Source: Herbaspirillum sp. RTI4
Lineage (GTDB): Bacteria; Pseudomonadota; Gammaproteobacteria; Burkholderiales; Burkholderiaceae_D
Assembly: GCF_034313965.1 (NCBI RefSeq)
Contig: NZ_JAVIWQ010000002.1
Coordinates: forward strand, 310,001 to 374,000
Direction of reading: 5' to 3'
DNA length: 64,000 nt
This document shows positions 26,527 through 36,460 of this stretch, one piece after another. Every line of letters starts with the position of its first letter. Positions within the stretch are counted from its first letter, which is position 1. The position numbers and the translations under genes were made by a program. The notes beneath the pieces are model-generated. The model worked only from the letters and a program-made list of their open reading frames with translations, made no database searches and had not been told where the DNA came from.

Positions 26527-27594
26527 ATGTACAGTATTGCGGGTGTAGCCATACGCGGCATCGCGGCAGTCGTCCCTAAAGGGATTGAGCGCACGGAGAA
26601 TTACGAAATTCTGACCCCAGAGGAAAGAACGCGCTTTGCCAAAATTACCGGCATCGAAGAACGCCGCGTCGCCAATGCCGCGCAATGCGCGTCCGACTTG
26701 TGCGCCTTTGCGACTGAAGACCTGTTGAAGGGGCTTGAATGGCAAAAGCAGGATGTCGGAATGATGGTTCTGATTACGCAATCTCCCGACTATCCGGTGC
26801 CAGCCACCAGCATCGTGCTGCAAAATAAACTGGGCTTGAACCAGAGCTGCATTTGTTTCGACGTGAATCTGGGTTGCTCCGCCTATCCGTATGGATTGGC
26901 CATCGTGAGCGGCCTGATGAAGTCGCTCGGTATCAAACGCGCGCTGTTGCTCGTCGGTGATGTTTCCACCAAAAGCTGCGCGTATACCGACAAGGGGTCA
27001 TGGCCGCTGTTCAGCGATGCCGGCACCGCCACTGCGCTGGAACTGAGCGACGCCGATGCGCCCATGCAATTCCACTTGATGAACGACGGTGCCGGTTATG
27101 GCGCGATCATTGTGCCGTCGGGCTATGGCGCCTCGCGTGTTCCTATCACCCAAGAACTGCTGGAGCCTGTGCCGCAAGCCGATGGCACGACACGCCATGC
27201 CATGCAACTGGTTTTGCAAGGCGCGGACATTTTTAATTTCGCCATTCGTGAAGCACCGCTGTCGATCAACACCTTGCTCACCACTGCCGGCGTGCCGATA
27301 GGGGATGTCGATTACGTCGTCCTGCATCAAGCGAACAAACTCATCAACGATACGGTCAGGATGAAGATAGGCGCACCGAAGGAACGTGCGCTATCGACAC
27401 TGAAACAGTACGGCAACAGCAGCTCCGCATCGATTCCCTTGACGCTGTGCGCGCATGGCGGACAGTTGCAGGACGCGCCATTGGTCCTGTTGTCCGGCTT
27501 CGGCGTCGGCCTGTCCTGGGGTAGTGCGCTGGTAAAACTGCCGGAGAAATGTTTCTTTTCGCTGAACGAAACTGACCAGGCGTTTGGACAATGA
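26527..27594 (+). CDS. 3-oxoacyl-ACP synthase III-like (first copy)
   Basis: 355 residues of the FabH family. The triad is intact: Cys117 ('NLGCSAYPYG'), His in 'VVLHQANKL' and Asn in 'QYGNSSSASIP'. It condenses an acyl-CoA starter with malonyl-ACP, or transfers acyl groups. Fairly different from the second copy at 28271, so the two probably use different substrates. It begins 24 bp after the SDR. A dedicated sugar-acyl pathway is inferred. Confidence 0.88.
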   Translation: MYSIAGVAIRGIAAVVPKGIERTENYEILTPEERTRFAKITGIEERRVANAAQCASDLCAFATEDLLKGLEWQKQDVGMMVLITQSPDYPVPATSIVLQNKLGLNQSCICFDVNLGCSAYPYGLAIVSGLMKSLGIKRALLLVGDVSTKSCAYTDKGSWPLFSDAGTATALELSDADAPMQFHLMNDGAGYGAIIVPSGYGASRVPITQELLEPVPQADGTTRHAMQLVLQGADIFNFAIREAPLSINTLLTTAGVPIGDVDYVVLHQANKLINDTVRMKIGAPKERALSTLKQYGNSSSASIPLTLCAHGGQLQDAPLVLLSGFGVGLSWGSALVKLPEKCFFSLNETDQAFGQ

Positions 27595-27641
27595 GTCCCC
27601 TCCGATTTGATCATCCGGCCATTTGAATAGGAGCCGCTGCA

Positions 27642-28274
27642 ATGACTAGCTCCACCTCCGCTCCACAGCTGATCATCATCGGTGCCGGCGGCTTCGGTTA
27701 TGAATTACGTGGATTGATACGTCTGCACGGTATGCCATTCGAGGTCATTGGTTTTCTGGACAACGCCAAAACCGGACCAGACATTCTCGGCCCCATCGAT
27801 GGCCACCAGCCACGTTCCGATGCTTTTTACATCGCAGCGATTGGCGATTCCACATTGCGCTTTTCTCTGAGCGACCCGCTAGAAAAAGCAGGCGCTCGCT
27901 TTGCCAATCTGATCTCTCCTTTAGCTGTTCTCGATTCGGCGCTATCGCCCGAAAGCGGTATCGCACTGATCGGCAACAGCGGCATTTCAAACAACGTCAG
28001 TATCGGCGCGCACACTCGAATCCACGGCATGAACGTGATTGGCCACGATACGCGCATAGGAAAATACTGCGCTATCAACGCTTTTGCTTTCGTTGGCGGC
28101 GAAGTGGAAATCGGTTCCTTTGTCACCATTCACCCGCATGCCACGATTTTGCCGCGCATCAAAATCGGCGATGGAGCGATCATCGGTGCTGGCAGCGTGG
28201 TCATCAAGGATGTCGAAGCCCACACCACCGTGTTTGGCAATCCGGCCAAGGTCATCGAACGGCGGCAAGCATGA
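27642..28274 (+). CDS. NeuD/PglD-type sugar O/N-acyltransferase
   Basis: 210 residues. An N-terminal Rossmann-like domain ('LIIIGAGGFGYELRGLI') precedes left-handed beta-helix hexapeptide repeats (about 115-205, for example 'IGNSGISNNVSIGAHTRIHGMNVIGHDTRIG') and ends 'VFGNPAKVIE'. Family members move acetyl or longer acyl groups onto amino sugars. Lying between two KAS III genes and before an aminotransferase, it is the obvious candidate for attaching the ACP-built acyl chain to an amino sugar. Stop overlaps the next start (ATGA). Confidence 0.85.
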   Translation: MTSSTSAPQLIIIGAGGFGYELRGLIRLHGMPFEVIGFLDNAKTGPDILGPIDGHQPRSDAFYIAAIGDSTLRFSLSDPLEKAGARFANLISPLAVLDSALSPESGIALIGNSGISNNVSIGAHTRIHGMNVIGHDTRIGKYCAINAFAFVGGEVEIGSFVTIHPHATILPRIKIGDGAIIGAGSVVIKDVEAHTTVFGNPAKVIERRQA

Positions 28275-29239
28275 ATACGGCTTACCTCCGCGCCATCACA
28301 GTCTGTTTGCCCGCTGCAATAGAGAGCAACGACGATCTGGCACTGAAATATCCTGACTGGAATCCGCGCCGCATCGAAGCCAAAACCGGCATCTATCGTC
28401 GCCATATCGCCGCTGCGGACGAACTGACTTCGTCCCTGGCTATCGGCGCCGCACAGGCGCTGTTTGCGCAGCACGCCATTCGTCCCGAAGATATCGACCA
28501 TCTGATCGTTTGCACGCAAACCCCTGATCACCTGATTCCGTCGACATCGTGCAAAGTGCAGCACGCGCTTGGATTGCCGACCAGCTGCGCAGCATTCGAC
28601 ATCAACATGGGCTGCTCCGGCTTTGTCTACGGTCTGCATGTCGCACGCGCACTGGTGGCCTCGCAAGTGGCGACCAATGTACTGCTGATTAATGCCGATA
28701 CCTACTCCAAGCTGCTGCTGGAAGAGGATTTATCTACCCGCGCACTATTCGGTGATGGCGCGACCGCATCACTGATTTCAGCGCAACCCGGCGGCGCGGC
28801 CATCGGCGCAATCGAGTTAGGGACGGATGGTGCAGGCTATGCCGATTTCATCGCGCATAACTCGGCCATGGCACACGATGCCGACAAAGCGCGCCAGATT
28901 CATATGGACGGCCCGGCCATATTCAATTTCACAATCGAACGTATTCCGGCTGCGCTAGATGCCTTTCTGGCCGCACAGCAATTACAGAAATCGGATATTG
29001 CGTATTTTGTATTTCATCAGGCCAATGCATATATGTTGGAGCACTTGCGCAAAAAAATGGGCATCGATGCCGCGCGGTTTCCGGTTATTCTGGAAGATAT
29101 CGGCAATACTGTCTCAGCTTCGATCCCAACGGTGCTGGCTGGCTTGATGCCGACGCTAAAACAGGGCGATCGTTTGTTACTTGTTGGTTTCGGTGTTGGC
29201 TTGTCGTGGGGCATTTCCCTTCTTACGTGGGATATTTAA
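28271..29239 (+). CDS. 3-oxoacyl-ACP synthase III-like (second copy)
   Basis: 322 residues, FabH family, with Cys115 ('NMGCSGFVYG'), His in 'FVFHQANAY' and Asn in 'DIGNTVSASIP'. Closer in length to standard FabH than the first copy. Coupled to the NeuD-type gene. Two active KAS III genes beside a single ACP suggest two condensations, or one condensation and one acyl transfer. Confidence 0.88.
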   Translation: MNTAYLRAITVCLPAAIESNDDLALKYPDWNPRRIEAKTGIYRRHIAAADELTSSLAIGAAQALFAQHAIRPEDIDHLIVCTQTPDHLIPSTSCKVQHALGLPTSCAAFDINMGCSGFVYGLHVARALVASQVATNVLLINADTYSKLLLEEDLSTRALFGDGATASLISAQPGGAAIGAIELGTDGAGYADFIAHNSAMAHDADKARQIHMDGPAIFNFTIERIPAALDAFLAAQQLQKSDIAYFVFHQANAYMLEHLRKKMGIDAARFPVILEDIGNTVSASIPTVLAGLMPTLKQGDRLLLVGFGVGLSWGISLLTWDI

Positions 29240-29248
29240 AAAAAATTG

Positions 29249-30361
29249 ATGATGAATACGCACCTGCCGATTTACCTTTACGAACAATTTTTCGATCAAG
29301 CAGAAACGGATGCGGTCGCTCTCTGTATGTCCAGAGAGCGGTTCAATGACAACATCGAAATCAATGAATTCCAGGCCGGCTTCTCCCAAAAAATTGGCGT
29401 GCCGCATTCCATCGCCGTTGCCAACGGCAGCTGTGCTTTGCATCTCACGATGCTCACTGCCGGCATCACCGCAGGGGATGAGGTCATTGTTCCCTCACTG
29501 ACTTTTGTCGCCACCGCCAATGCCGTGAGCTATACCGGCGCGCAAGCAATTTTTGCCGACGTCAATCCTGACACCTGGCAAATGGGTGCCGCAGAAGTCG
29601 AGCCACTGATTACATCACGTACCAAAGCCATCATTGCCGTGCATTTATATGGGCATGCCTGCCCCCTGCGCGAGCTGCAGGAGTTGGCCGAACGCCACCA
29701 TTTATTATTGATTGAAGATTGCGCGGAAGCACTTGGCACTACTTATGCAGGTGAGCAGGTTGGCATCCATGCCGATGCCGCCATTTTCAGTTTTTATAAA
29801 AACAAAACTATCACCACTGGCGAAGGCGGCATGGTCATCACCCGCCATGCCAATTGGCATGAACACATCGTCAAACTGAAAAGTCATGGCATGCCCTTGG
29901 ATCGCCGCTTCTGGTATGAAATGGTCGGCTACAACTATCGGATGACCAATGTATCGGCCGCCATCGGTATCGCTCAGTTGGCAAAACTGGATCAATTCAT
30001 TGCCCGCAAACGCAATATCCGAGATCAATATCAAAAGGAACTCCGTAATTTGCCGATTGTTTTCCAGGCCGAAGTTCCGGACAGCGCCAGCGCCTGCTGG
30101 CTGATCTCCATGACTTTATCCAGCGAATCGGTTCGTGATGCCTTGGCGCAATTTCTTCTCGACAGGCAGATCCAATCGCGGCCAGTCTTTTTGCCGGTGC
30201 AACGCTTCCCTATGTATGCGGATGCGACATGGCCTACTCCAGCCGCAGACCGCATCGCCGAGTGTGGATTGTCATTGCCCAGCTGGCCTGGCTTGAGTGA
30301 TCCGCAAATCGACATCATCACCAATGCGATCCAGCTTTTTTTTGCTGAAACGCCTACCTGA
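29249..30361 (+). CDS. DegT/DnrJ/EryC1/StrS sugar aminotransferase
   Basis: 370 residues from the ATG at 29249 (29252 is equally possible). 'VANGSCALHLTML' binds the cofactor phosphate, 'LIEDCAEALGTTY' contains the ring-stacking region and Lys186 in 'NKTITTGEGG' should form the PLP aldimine. Such enzymes put an amino group on a 4-keto or 3-keto nucleotide sugar. RfbG upstream provides a 4-keto-6-deoxy sugar, and the NeuD-type transferase could acylate the amine formed here. The position aminated cannot be read directly. Confidence 0.87.
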   Translation: MMNTHLPIYLYEQFFDQAETDAVALCMSRERFNDNIEINEFQAGFSQKIGVPHSIAVANGSCALHLTMLTAGITAGDEVIVPSLTFVATANAVSYTGAQAIFADVNPDTWQMGAAEVEPLITSRTKAIIAVHLYGHACPLRELQELAERHHLLLIEDCAEALGTTYAGEQVGIHADAAIFSFYKNKTITTGEGGMVITRHANWHEHIVKLKSHGMPLDRRFWYEMVGYNYRMTNVSAAIGIAQLAKLDQFIARKRNIRDQYQKELRNLPIVFQAEVPDSASACWLISMTLSSESVRDALAQFLLDRQIQSRPVFLPVQRFPMYADATWPTPAADRIAECGLSLPSWPGLSDPQIDIITNAIQLFFAETPT

Positions 30362-30462
30362 CGAATGCCGACCTTATTCATCATCGTTCGTCTTTGTGCC
30401 GCGGCATCTCCGCGTTCACGCACAGCACAGCTCCCTATTTTTTATTTTTACTGGATGCATCC

Positions 30463-31866
30463 ATGAGTTCAAACGACGCGAAATCCTTGCAATACCTCGG
30501 CTTGCTTGATAAAAAACTGACCCAGACCAACTCCCGGCTCGACGCATTGGAAAATAGTCTGAAGCAGCTCGTTGAAGTCCTCAAGGAGCAAATCACCGGC
30601 GGCGATGCCAACCTGATTGACAATGCGGTTCAACGACATTTACAGCCGGTGCATACCTCGCTGTTCAAGCTCAAATCGACCACTTCCCTGATTGCCCGTG
30701 GTCTTCCGCGCCCCGGAAAAAAACTCATCCGCGTAGTGTTTTTGGTTCACAGCGTAGAAACCTGGGATGCCCTGCATGAGGTCTACACCCTGATGCTGCA
30801 ACATGAGCGCTTCGACCCGATTATCATTACGCTCAATCGCGATTATTTGAATGCCGAACAATTTGCACAAGAGGAAATTAATCACCAGGGCCTGGTGCAA
30901 CTCGGCATCCATCCCTACCGCTTCATGAATAGCGATGACCACGCGAATGATCTGGAAATGCTGAAACTGATGAATCCGGACATCATTTTCCGCCAGTCGC
31001 CATGGGATATCAGCATCCCTTCATCGTTCCATTTTCATGAACTCGACTTCGCCAAAATTTGCTACGTGTCATACGGCTTCGGTGTCGTTAATATGGGCGG
31101 AGTCGGCCAGTCCAACCTCTATTTCATGCGTAGTTGCTGGCGTGCTTACTGTGAAACAACCGCCCATTATGACGCCTGGAAATATTCAGTTTCAAAAGGA
31201 AATCTCGCCGTTTCCGGTTCGGCAAAACTGGATCGCATCGTCGAAGGCAAGGACAATGCCGCCTGGCCAATCGCAGAAGAAGCAGATTCGATCCGCATCA
31301 TCTGGGCCCCGCATCACAGCCTGACAGATGACTGGTTGTTCTTTTCGACATTCATGAGCAACTACCTGCAGTTTCTGCAGCTTGCGCGTGAATGCCCCAA
31401 CTTGCAGATCGTGCTGAAACCGCATCCTGCACTGTTTAACAAACTCGTCTCTTACGGATTACTGAAAGAACAAGAACTCCTTTCCTATCTCAAAGAATTC
31501 GTTGCGCTGCCTAATACAGCCCTCGTTACAGGCGCTAACTACATTCCAATGTTTTGGGGTTCAGACATCATGATCACCGATGGCATTGGTTTTTTTGCCG
31601 AATACATGGTGACCGAAAAACCGATTATCTGGACTGAGAATCCAGGGCATTTTCCACTGAATGAAATAGGTCTGATTTTGCAGAACGGCATGTATCGCGC
31701 CAATGTATTTGAAGATGTCGTCGCTTATCTGGAAATGCTGTGCGTCAACAAAGAAGACCCGCTCAAAGAGAAGCGGCTTGACATCATCAAGCAGATCGCC
31801 CCCCATTCGCATGGCAGCGCAAAATTCATTGTGGATGACATATTAAAAGGGATGGATGAGGAGTAA
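30463..31866 (+). CDS. CDP-glycerol glycerophosphotransferase-like GT-B protein with coiled-coil head
   Basis: 467 residues from the ATG at 30463. Residues about 10-50 form a coiled coil ('LLDKKLTQTNSRLDALENSL'). The rest resembles TagF-type transferases: 'VVFLVHSVETWDAL', 'IIWAPHHSLTDDWLFFSTF', 'IVLKPHP' and 'DIMITDGIGFFAEYMVTEKPIIW'. It may add glycerol phosphate or a sugar to the growing glycan, probably at the inner face of the membrane. No transmembrane segment is obvious. The last gene of the glycan cluster. Confidence 0.65.
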   Translation: MSSNDAKSLQYLGLLDKKLTQTNSRLDALENSLKQLVEVLKEQITGGDANLIDNAVQRHLQPVHTSLFKLKSTTSLIARGLPRPGKKLIRVVFLVHSVETWDALHEVYTLMLQHERFDPIIITLNRDYLNAEQFAQEEINHQGLVQLGIHPYRFMNSDDHANDLEMLKLMNPDIIFRQSPWDISIPSSFHFHELDFAKICYVSYGFGVVNMGGVGQSNLYFMRSCWRAYCETTAHYDAWKYSVSKGNLAVSGSAKLDRIVEGKDNAAWPIAEEADSIRIIWAPHHSLTDDWLFFSTFMSNYLQFLQLARECPNLQIVLKPHPALFNKLVSYGLLKEQELLSYLKEFVALPNTALVTGANYIPMFWGSDIMITDGIGFFAEYMVTEKPIIWTENPGHFPLNEIGLILQNGMYRANVFEDVVAYLEMLCVNKEDPLKEKRLDIIKQIAPHSHGSAKFIVDDILKGMDEE

Positions 31867-31885
31867 TCGTTTGCGTTATTAATAG

Positions 31886-31926
31886 GAGGAGGCTTATGTG
31901 GCGGTACTCGCCATACAAGCCTCCTC
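31886..31926. terminator. Long imperfect hairpin after the glycan cluster
   Basis: GAGGAGGCTT-type sequence (about 31886-31895) pairs with AAGCCTCCTC (31917-31926), with a further TGGCG/CGCCA inside. It stands 20 bp after the last cluster gene. No T-run follows, so termination is uncertain. Confidence 0.45.
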
Positions 31927-32050
31927 GCTCACCAGAGCCCGCAGCGCAAGACGCGCCCACCCCGCATGCTAGACTTTCCTTTTGCAGTGGGCTCTTTTAT
32001 TCCCCGCTTTAATCACGCATTCCATTGTCTCTCTACTTGCGCGCCAACTT

Positions 32051-33415
32051 ATGAACATCGTCATCCTCGCCGCCGGCATGGGCAAACGCATGCAATCCGC
32101 GCTGCCCAAGGTTTTGCACCCTCTCGCAGGAAAGCCCCTGCTGGAGCACGTCATCGATACAGCACGCACACTTGCACCGACCTCATTGTGCGTAGTGTAC
32201 GGCCATGGCGGCGACACAGTGCCGGCACGCTTCACCTCACCTGATCTGCAATTTGCGCTGCAAGAACCGCAACTAGGCACTGGCCACGCCGTTCTGCAAG
32301 CCATGCCACACGCAACCGATGATGTCCCGACGCTGATCCTGTACGGCGATGTTCCGCTCACCACCAGTGCCACATTGCAACGTCTGCTGGATTGCGCGGG
32401 CAAAGACAAGCTCGGCATCCTGACCGTCACACTCGATCAGCCCGACGGCTACGGCCGCATCGTACGGGAAGACGGCAAGATCGTCGCTATTGTGGAGCAC
32501 AAGGATGCGACTGCAACGCAGCGATCCATTCACGAAGTCAACACCGGCATCATCGTTGCGCCCACCAGGCAACTCAAGCAATGGCTGGCAACGCTGTCGA
32601 ACAACAATGTGCAAGGCGAATACTATTTAACTGACATCATCGCCAAAGCCGTTGCCGACGGCATGGAAATTGTTTCAGCGCAACCTGACACGGTCGCTGA
32701 AACTCTTGGCGTCAACAGCAAGGTACAACTAGCCGAGCTGGAGCGCGTGCACCAGCATCGTGTCGCTCATGCCCTGCTGGAACAAGGAGTAACGCTACTC
32801 GACCCGGCGCGACTGGATGTGCGCGGCACTTTGCGCTGCGGCAAGGATGTCAGCATTGATGTCAATTGCGTCTTTGAAGGGGAGGTCGAACTGGCGGATG
32901 GCGTTAGCATCGGCGCTCACTGCGTCATTGCCAACGCACGCATCGGACAAAACACCGTCATCAAGCCCTTCAGCCATATTCAGGATGCCAGCGTCGGCGC
33001 CTCTGCCCAGATCGGGCCGTATGCGCGCTTGCGTCCGGGTACCGTGCTGGAAGATGCTGTTCATATCGGCAACTTCGTCGAGATCAAAAATAGCCGGATC
33101 GCCGCTGGGAGCAAGGCTAATCACCTTGCCTATATCGGCGACGCGACTATCGGCGAGCGTGTCAATATCGGCGCGGGTGTCATCACCTGCAACTACGATG
33201 GCGTCAACAAATCGCGTACCGAAATCGAAGACGATGCCTTCATCGGCAGCGACACACAACTGATCGCACCGGTGCGTGTCGGCAAAGGGGCGACGATAGG
33301 CGCAGGAACGACCCTGACACGCGATGCGCCAGCCGGAACGCTGACACTTTCGCGCGCAAAACAAATGTCACTACCGAACTGGGTGCGGCCGGTGAAGATC
33401 AAGAAGCCGGAATAA
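32051..33415 (+). CDS. glmU: Bifunctional UDP-GlcNAc pyrophosphorylase/GlcN-1-P acetyltransferase
   Basis: 454 residues, standard GlmU length. The uridyltransferase loop '[20 protein letters not shown]' opens the protein; the left-handed beta-helix acetyltransferase domain occupies about 250-454 ('[21 protein letters not shown]', '[13 protein letters not shown]'). It makes UDP-GlcNAc for peptidoglycan and LPS. The start at 32051 gives the family N-terminus. glmS lies 0.8 kb downstream, as in several Burkholderiales. Confidence 0.96.
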   Translation: MNIVILAAGMGKRMQSALPKVLHPLAGKPLLEHVIDTARTLAPTSLCVVYGHGGDTVPARFTSPDLQFALQEPQLGTGHAVLQAMPHATDDVPTLILYGDVPLTTSATLQRLLDCAGKDKLGILTVTLDQPDGYGRIVREDGKIVAIVEHKDATATQRSIHEVNTGIIVAPTRQLKQWLATLSNNNVQGEYYLTDIIAKAVADGMEIVSAQPDTVAETLGVNSKVQLAELERVHQHRVAHALLEQGVTLLDPARLDVRGTLRCGKDVSIDVNCVFEGEVELADGVSIGAHCVIANARIGQNTVIKPFSHIQDASVGASAQIGPYARLRPGTVLEDAVHIGNFVEIKNSRIAAGSKANHLAYIGDATIGERVNIGAGVITCNYDGVNKSRTEIEDDAFIGSDTQLIAPVRVGKGATIGAGTTLTRDAPAGTLTLSRAKQMSLPNWVRPVKIKKPE

Positions 33416-33427
33416 AAGCGAATTGAA

Positions 33428-33470
33428 AAGGCCCGCCAGTATTGTTGCTCTGGCGGGCCTTCTCTTTTTT
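33428..33470 (+). terminator. Rho-independent terminator after glmU
   Basis: AAGGCCCGCCAG (33428-33439) pairs with CTGGCGGGCCTT (33450-33461), followed by a T-rich tract ending in six T (33465-33470). Confidence 0.94.
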
Positions 33471-33556
33471 GCCGTCGCGACAGCCCTGACTCTTAGCAAT
33501 TCGTCGTACGTTTTTAATGCACAGCATCCAAGACACCGCTCCCTGCCAACGCCCCT

Positions 33557-34021
33557 TTACACCGTAATGCGCGTTTCAAATTTGCTGCGATAAATGCTGA
33601 AATAGCTGCGCACATTGCGCACGTTTTTTTGCGTGGCAAACAATCGGTGTGCCAGCGCGTGATAAGCAGGCATGTCGGCCACCTGCACGATCACCACAAA
33701 GTCCGGTCCCGGCGATACGCGATAACACTGCAAGACCGCCGCTTCATGCGCGACCACCGCTTCAAACTCCTGCTGCCGCTCGGCACCCTGATGGTCCAGC
33801 GTAATTTCCACAATCGCGGTCAGTGCCGCACCGACCATTTCCGGCGTCACCAGCGCCACCTGCCGCGCGATGACCCCGGCATCGGTCAATCGCTTGACCC
33901 GCCGCAAACAGGTCGGTGGCGAGGCATGCACCTGCTCAGCCAGTTGCTGATTGGTCTGCCCGGCATTGTCTTGCAAGGCGTTCAGAATACGTCGATCCAA
34001 ATCGTCCAGAGGGAATGTCAT
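33557..34021 (-). CDS. Lrp/AsnC family transcriptional regulator
   Basis: 154 residues: an N-terminal helix-turn-helix ('LDRRILNALQDNAGQTNQQLAEQVHASPPTCLRRVKRL') and a C-terminal RAM ligand domain ('SPGPDFVVIVQVADMPAYHAL'). Such regulators respond to amino acids. It is transcribed away from glmS. The 157 bp AT-rich space between them probably holds both promoters and its own operator. No link to the hydrogenase cluster is apparent. Confidence 0.9.
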   Translation of the reverse strand: MTFPLDDLDRRILNALQDNAGQTNQQLAEQVHASPPTCLRRVKRLTDAGVIARQVALVTPEMVGAALTAIVEITLDHQGAERQQEFEAVVAHEAAVLQCYRVSPGPDFVVIVQVADMPAYHALAHRLFATQKNVRNVRSYFSIYRSKFETRITV

Positions 34022-34178
34022 GTTAGAAATTATCAGCGAATTAATATAGATTGTTGAAATAATATTCCATACTGCTAGCTTTGTGAATTATTACCCCTAA
34101 AATGATACATATTAGACAGATTATTTCACCGTCGCCGCGCTAAGATTCGCCATTACCTCCATTTACACAAGGCATCTC

Positions 34179-35996
34179 ATGTGCGGCATCGTCGGCGCAG
34201 TAGCGCAACAAAACGTCACTCCCATCCTGCTGGAAGGTCTCAAGCGGCTTGAATATCGCGGCTACGACTCTTGCGGCATTGCCCTGTATGTCGATGGAAA
34301 ACTGGAACGCTCTCGCAGTACTTCGCGCGTGGCCGACCTGCAACAACAAGTAGCCAACTCCCATCTGGCTGGATTTACCGGCATCGGCCACACACGCTGG
34401 GCTACGCATGGCGCACCCGCCACCCACAACGCTCACCCGCATTTTTCACGCAACCGTATCGCTCTGGTGCATAACGGCATCATCGAAAACCACGAAGAAT
34501 TGCGCGCCGAACTGCAAGCGGCTGGTTATGTGTTCGAAAGCCAGACCGATACCGAAGTCATCGCGCATCTGGTTAACCATCTCTATAACGGCGATCTGTT
34601 TGAAACCGTGCAACAAGCGCTCAAACGCCTCACCGGCGCGTATGCGATTGCCGTATTTTGTGTTGATGAACCGCACCGTGTCGTGGCGGCCCGCTTCGGC
34701 TCGCCCCTGATTGTCGGCGTCGGCGAAGGGCAGAATTTTGTCGCTTCCGATGCCATGGCACTGGCCGGCACCACCGACCGCATCATTTATCTGGAAGAAG
34801 GCGACGTCGTCGATTTGCAATTGCAGCGCTACTGGATCGTCGACATCAACGGCAAGCCGGTGGAACGCGAAGTCCGCACCGTGCAAGCCCACACTAACGC
34901 CGCCGAACTCGGCCCTTATCAGCACTACATGCAGAAAGAGATTTTCGAACAACCGCGCGCGATTGCCGATACGCTGGAAGGCGTGGCCGGCATCATGCCC
35001 GAACTATTCGGCGACCGTGCTGCCGGCGTATTCAAACAAATAGACTCGGTTCTGATCCTGGCTTGCGGCACCAGCTATTACGCCGGACTCACCGCCAAAT
35101 ACTGGCTGGAATCGATTGCCAAACTGCCAGTGAATGTCGAAATCGCCAGTGAATACCGCTATCGCGACAGTGTGCCCAATCCCGCGACACTGGTCGTCAC
35201 CATTACGCAAAGCGGTGAAACCGCCGACACGCTCGCCGCGCTGAAACATGCACGATCGCTGGGAATGGAACACACGCTGACGGTCTGCAACGTCGCCTCC
35301 AGCGCCATGGTGCGCGAATGCGCGCTGGCTTACATCACGCGGGCGGGGGTTGAAATTGGCGTGGCCTCGACCAAAGCATTTACTACGCAACTGGTGGGCT
35401 TGTTTCTGCTCACGCTGGCATTAGCGCAAAGCAAAGGCCGTCTCAGCGATACCGAAGAAGCCGCGCATCTGAAAGCCTTGCGCCATTTACCGGCCGCACT
35501 GCAAAGCGTCCTCGCACTCGAACCACAGATCGCGGCATGGGCATCGGTCTTTGCGCGCAAGGAAAACGCACTCTTTCTAGGCCGCGGCCTGCATTACCCG
35601 ATTGCATTGGAAGGCGCACTGAAGCTCAAGGAAATCACCTACATCCACGCCGAAGCCTACGCCGCAGGGGAACTGAAACACGGCCCTCTGGCGCTGGTAA
35701 CGCATGAAATGCCGGTGGTAGTGATCGCCCCGAACGACGCCCTGATCGAAAAACTCAAATCGAACATGCAGGAAGTACGCGCACGCAGTGGCGAGCTGTA
35801 TGTGTTTGCCGATGGCGATTCCTGCCTCGTTTCCAGCGAAGGTGTGCATGTAATCCGTTTGCCGGAACACTACGGCGTGCTGTCACCAATTCTGCATGTG
35901 GTCCCGCTGCAGTTGCTGGCGTACCATACTGCACTGGCGAGGGGAACGGATGTCGATAAGCCACGCAATCTGGCTAAATCTGTGACGGTGGAGTAA
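34179..35996 (+). CDS. glmS: Glutamine-fructose-6-phosphate aminotransferase
   Basis: 605 residues. Cys2 after the initiator Met is the glutaminase nucleophile ('[10 protein letters not shown]'), '[10 protein letters not shown]' follows, and two SIS domains form the isomerase half ('[10 protein letters not shown]', '[14 protein letters not shown]', '[20 protein letters not shown]'). The 'LAKSVTVE' C-terminus is typical. Makes glucosamine 6-phosphate, feeding GlmU. An isolated gene with a ribosome site (ACAAGG) about 10 bp upstream. Confidence 0.96.
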   Translation: MCGIVGAVAQQNVTPILLEGLKRLEYRGYDSCGIALYVDGKLERSRSTSRVADLQQQVANSHLAGFTGIGHTRWATHGAPATHNAHPHFSRNRIALVHNGIIENHEELRAELQAAGYVFESQTDTEVIAHLVNHLYNGDLFETVQQALKRLTGAYAIAVFCVDEPHRVVAARFGSPLIVGVGEGQNFVASDAMALAGTTDRIIYLEEGDVVDLQLQRYWIVDINGKPVEREVRTVQAHTNAAELGPYQHYMQKEIFEQPRAIADTLEGVAGIMPELFGDRAAGVFKQIDSVLILACGTSYYAGLTAKYWLESIAKLPVNVEIASEYRYRDSVPNPATLVVTITQSGETADTLAALKHARSLGMEHTLTVCNVASSAMVRECALAYITRAGVEIGVASTKAFTTQLVGLFLLTLALAQSKGRLSDTEEAAHLKALRHLPAALQSVLALEPQIAAWASVFARKENALFLGRGLHYPIALEGALKLKEITYIHAEAYAAGELKHGPLALVTHEMPVVVIAPNDALIEKLKSNMQEVRARSGELYVFADGDSCLVSSEGVHVIRLPEHYGVLSPILHVVPLQLLAYHTALARGTDVDKPRNLAKSVTVE

Positions 35997-36037
35997 TTCT
36001 TCTCCGTTTTTAATAAGTAACAACAAGGATTGAATTC

Positions 36038-36295
36038 ATGACCGACATGACCTACGAAGTATTTCTTGATGAGGTAACCACCATCCTCACTGAACTCTAT
36101 GAACTTGATGACGCTGCGGCAATCAAGCTGGTAGTGGATGCACAAGACGCGAACTTTTTTATCCGGCACGACTTGCGTCCTGAGTTACGCACTGCCGAGC
36201 AAGCGAAAAAAGACGCGATAACGCTGTTTGAAAATAAGCAGAACAGACAAAAAACGCAGGAAAAGCAGCAGCAGCGACTCCGCGAAAAAAAATGA
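36038..36295 (+). CDS. Hypothetical protein, 85 residues
   Basis: A short acidic N-terminal half (helical, 'EVFLDEVTTILTELYELDDAAAIKLVVDAQDA') and a Lys/Gln-rich C-terminus likely to be an extended helix. An AAGGA ribosome site precedes the ATG. It lies 41 bp after glmS. No family recognised and no function proposed. Confidence 0.55.
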   Translation: MTDMTYEVFLDEVTTILTELYELDDAAAIKLVVDAQDANFFIRHDLRPELRTAEQAKKDAITLFENKQNRQKTQEKQQQRLREKK

Positions 36296-36424
36296 TGTGT
36301 CACAGCTCCAACTTGAGCGGCTGCAATCCGCTCATGCCGCCGTTGCGGAGAGCCGCACCTTAGTCAAACCACGACGGCAAGCAACTCCCACAGCAGCATC
36401 GCTCTAGCCTGGCGGAAAGATGAA

Positions 36425-36460
36425 GCGAATTGAATTGGCAGCGAGCCATTTTCAATTCGC
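36425..36460 (-). terminator. Hairpin at the end of the hox operon
   Basis: A perfect 9 bp inverted repeat, GCGAATTGA (36425-36433) and TCAATTCGC (36452-36460), with an inner TGGC/GCCA pair. It overlaps the hoxJ stop codon. Only a weak T-rich stretch follows on the - strand. Confidence 0.5.
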
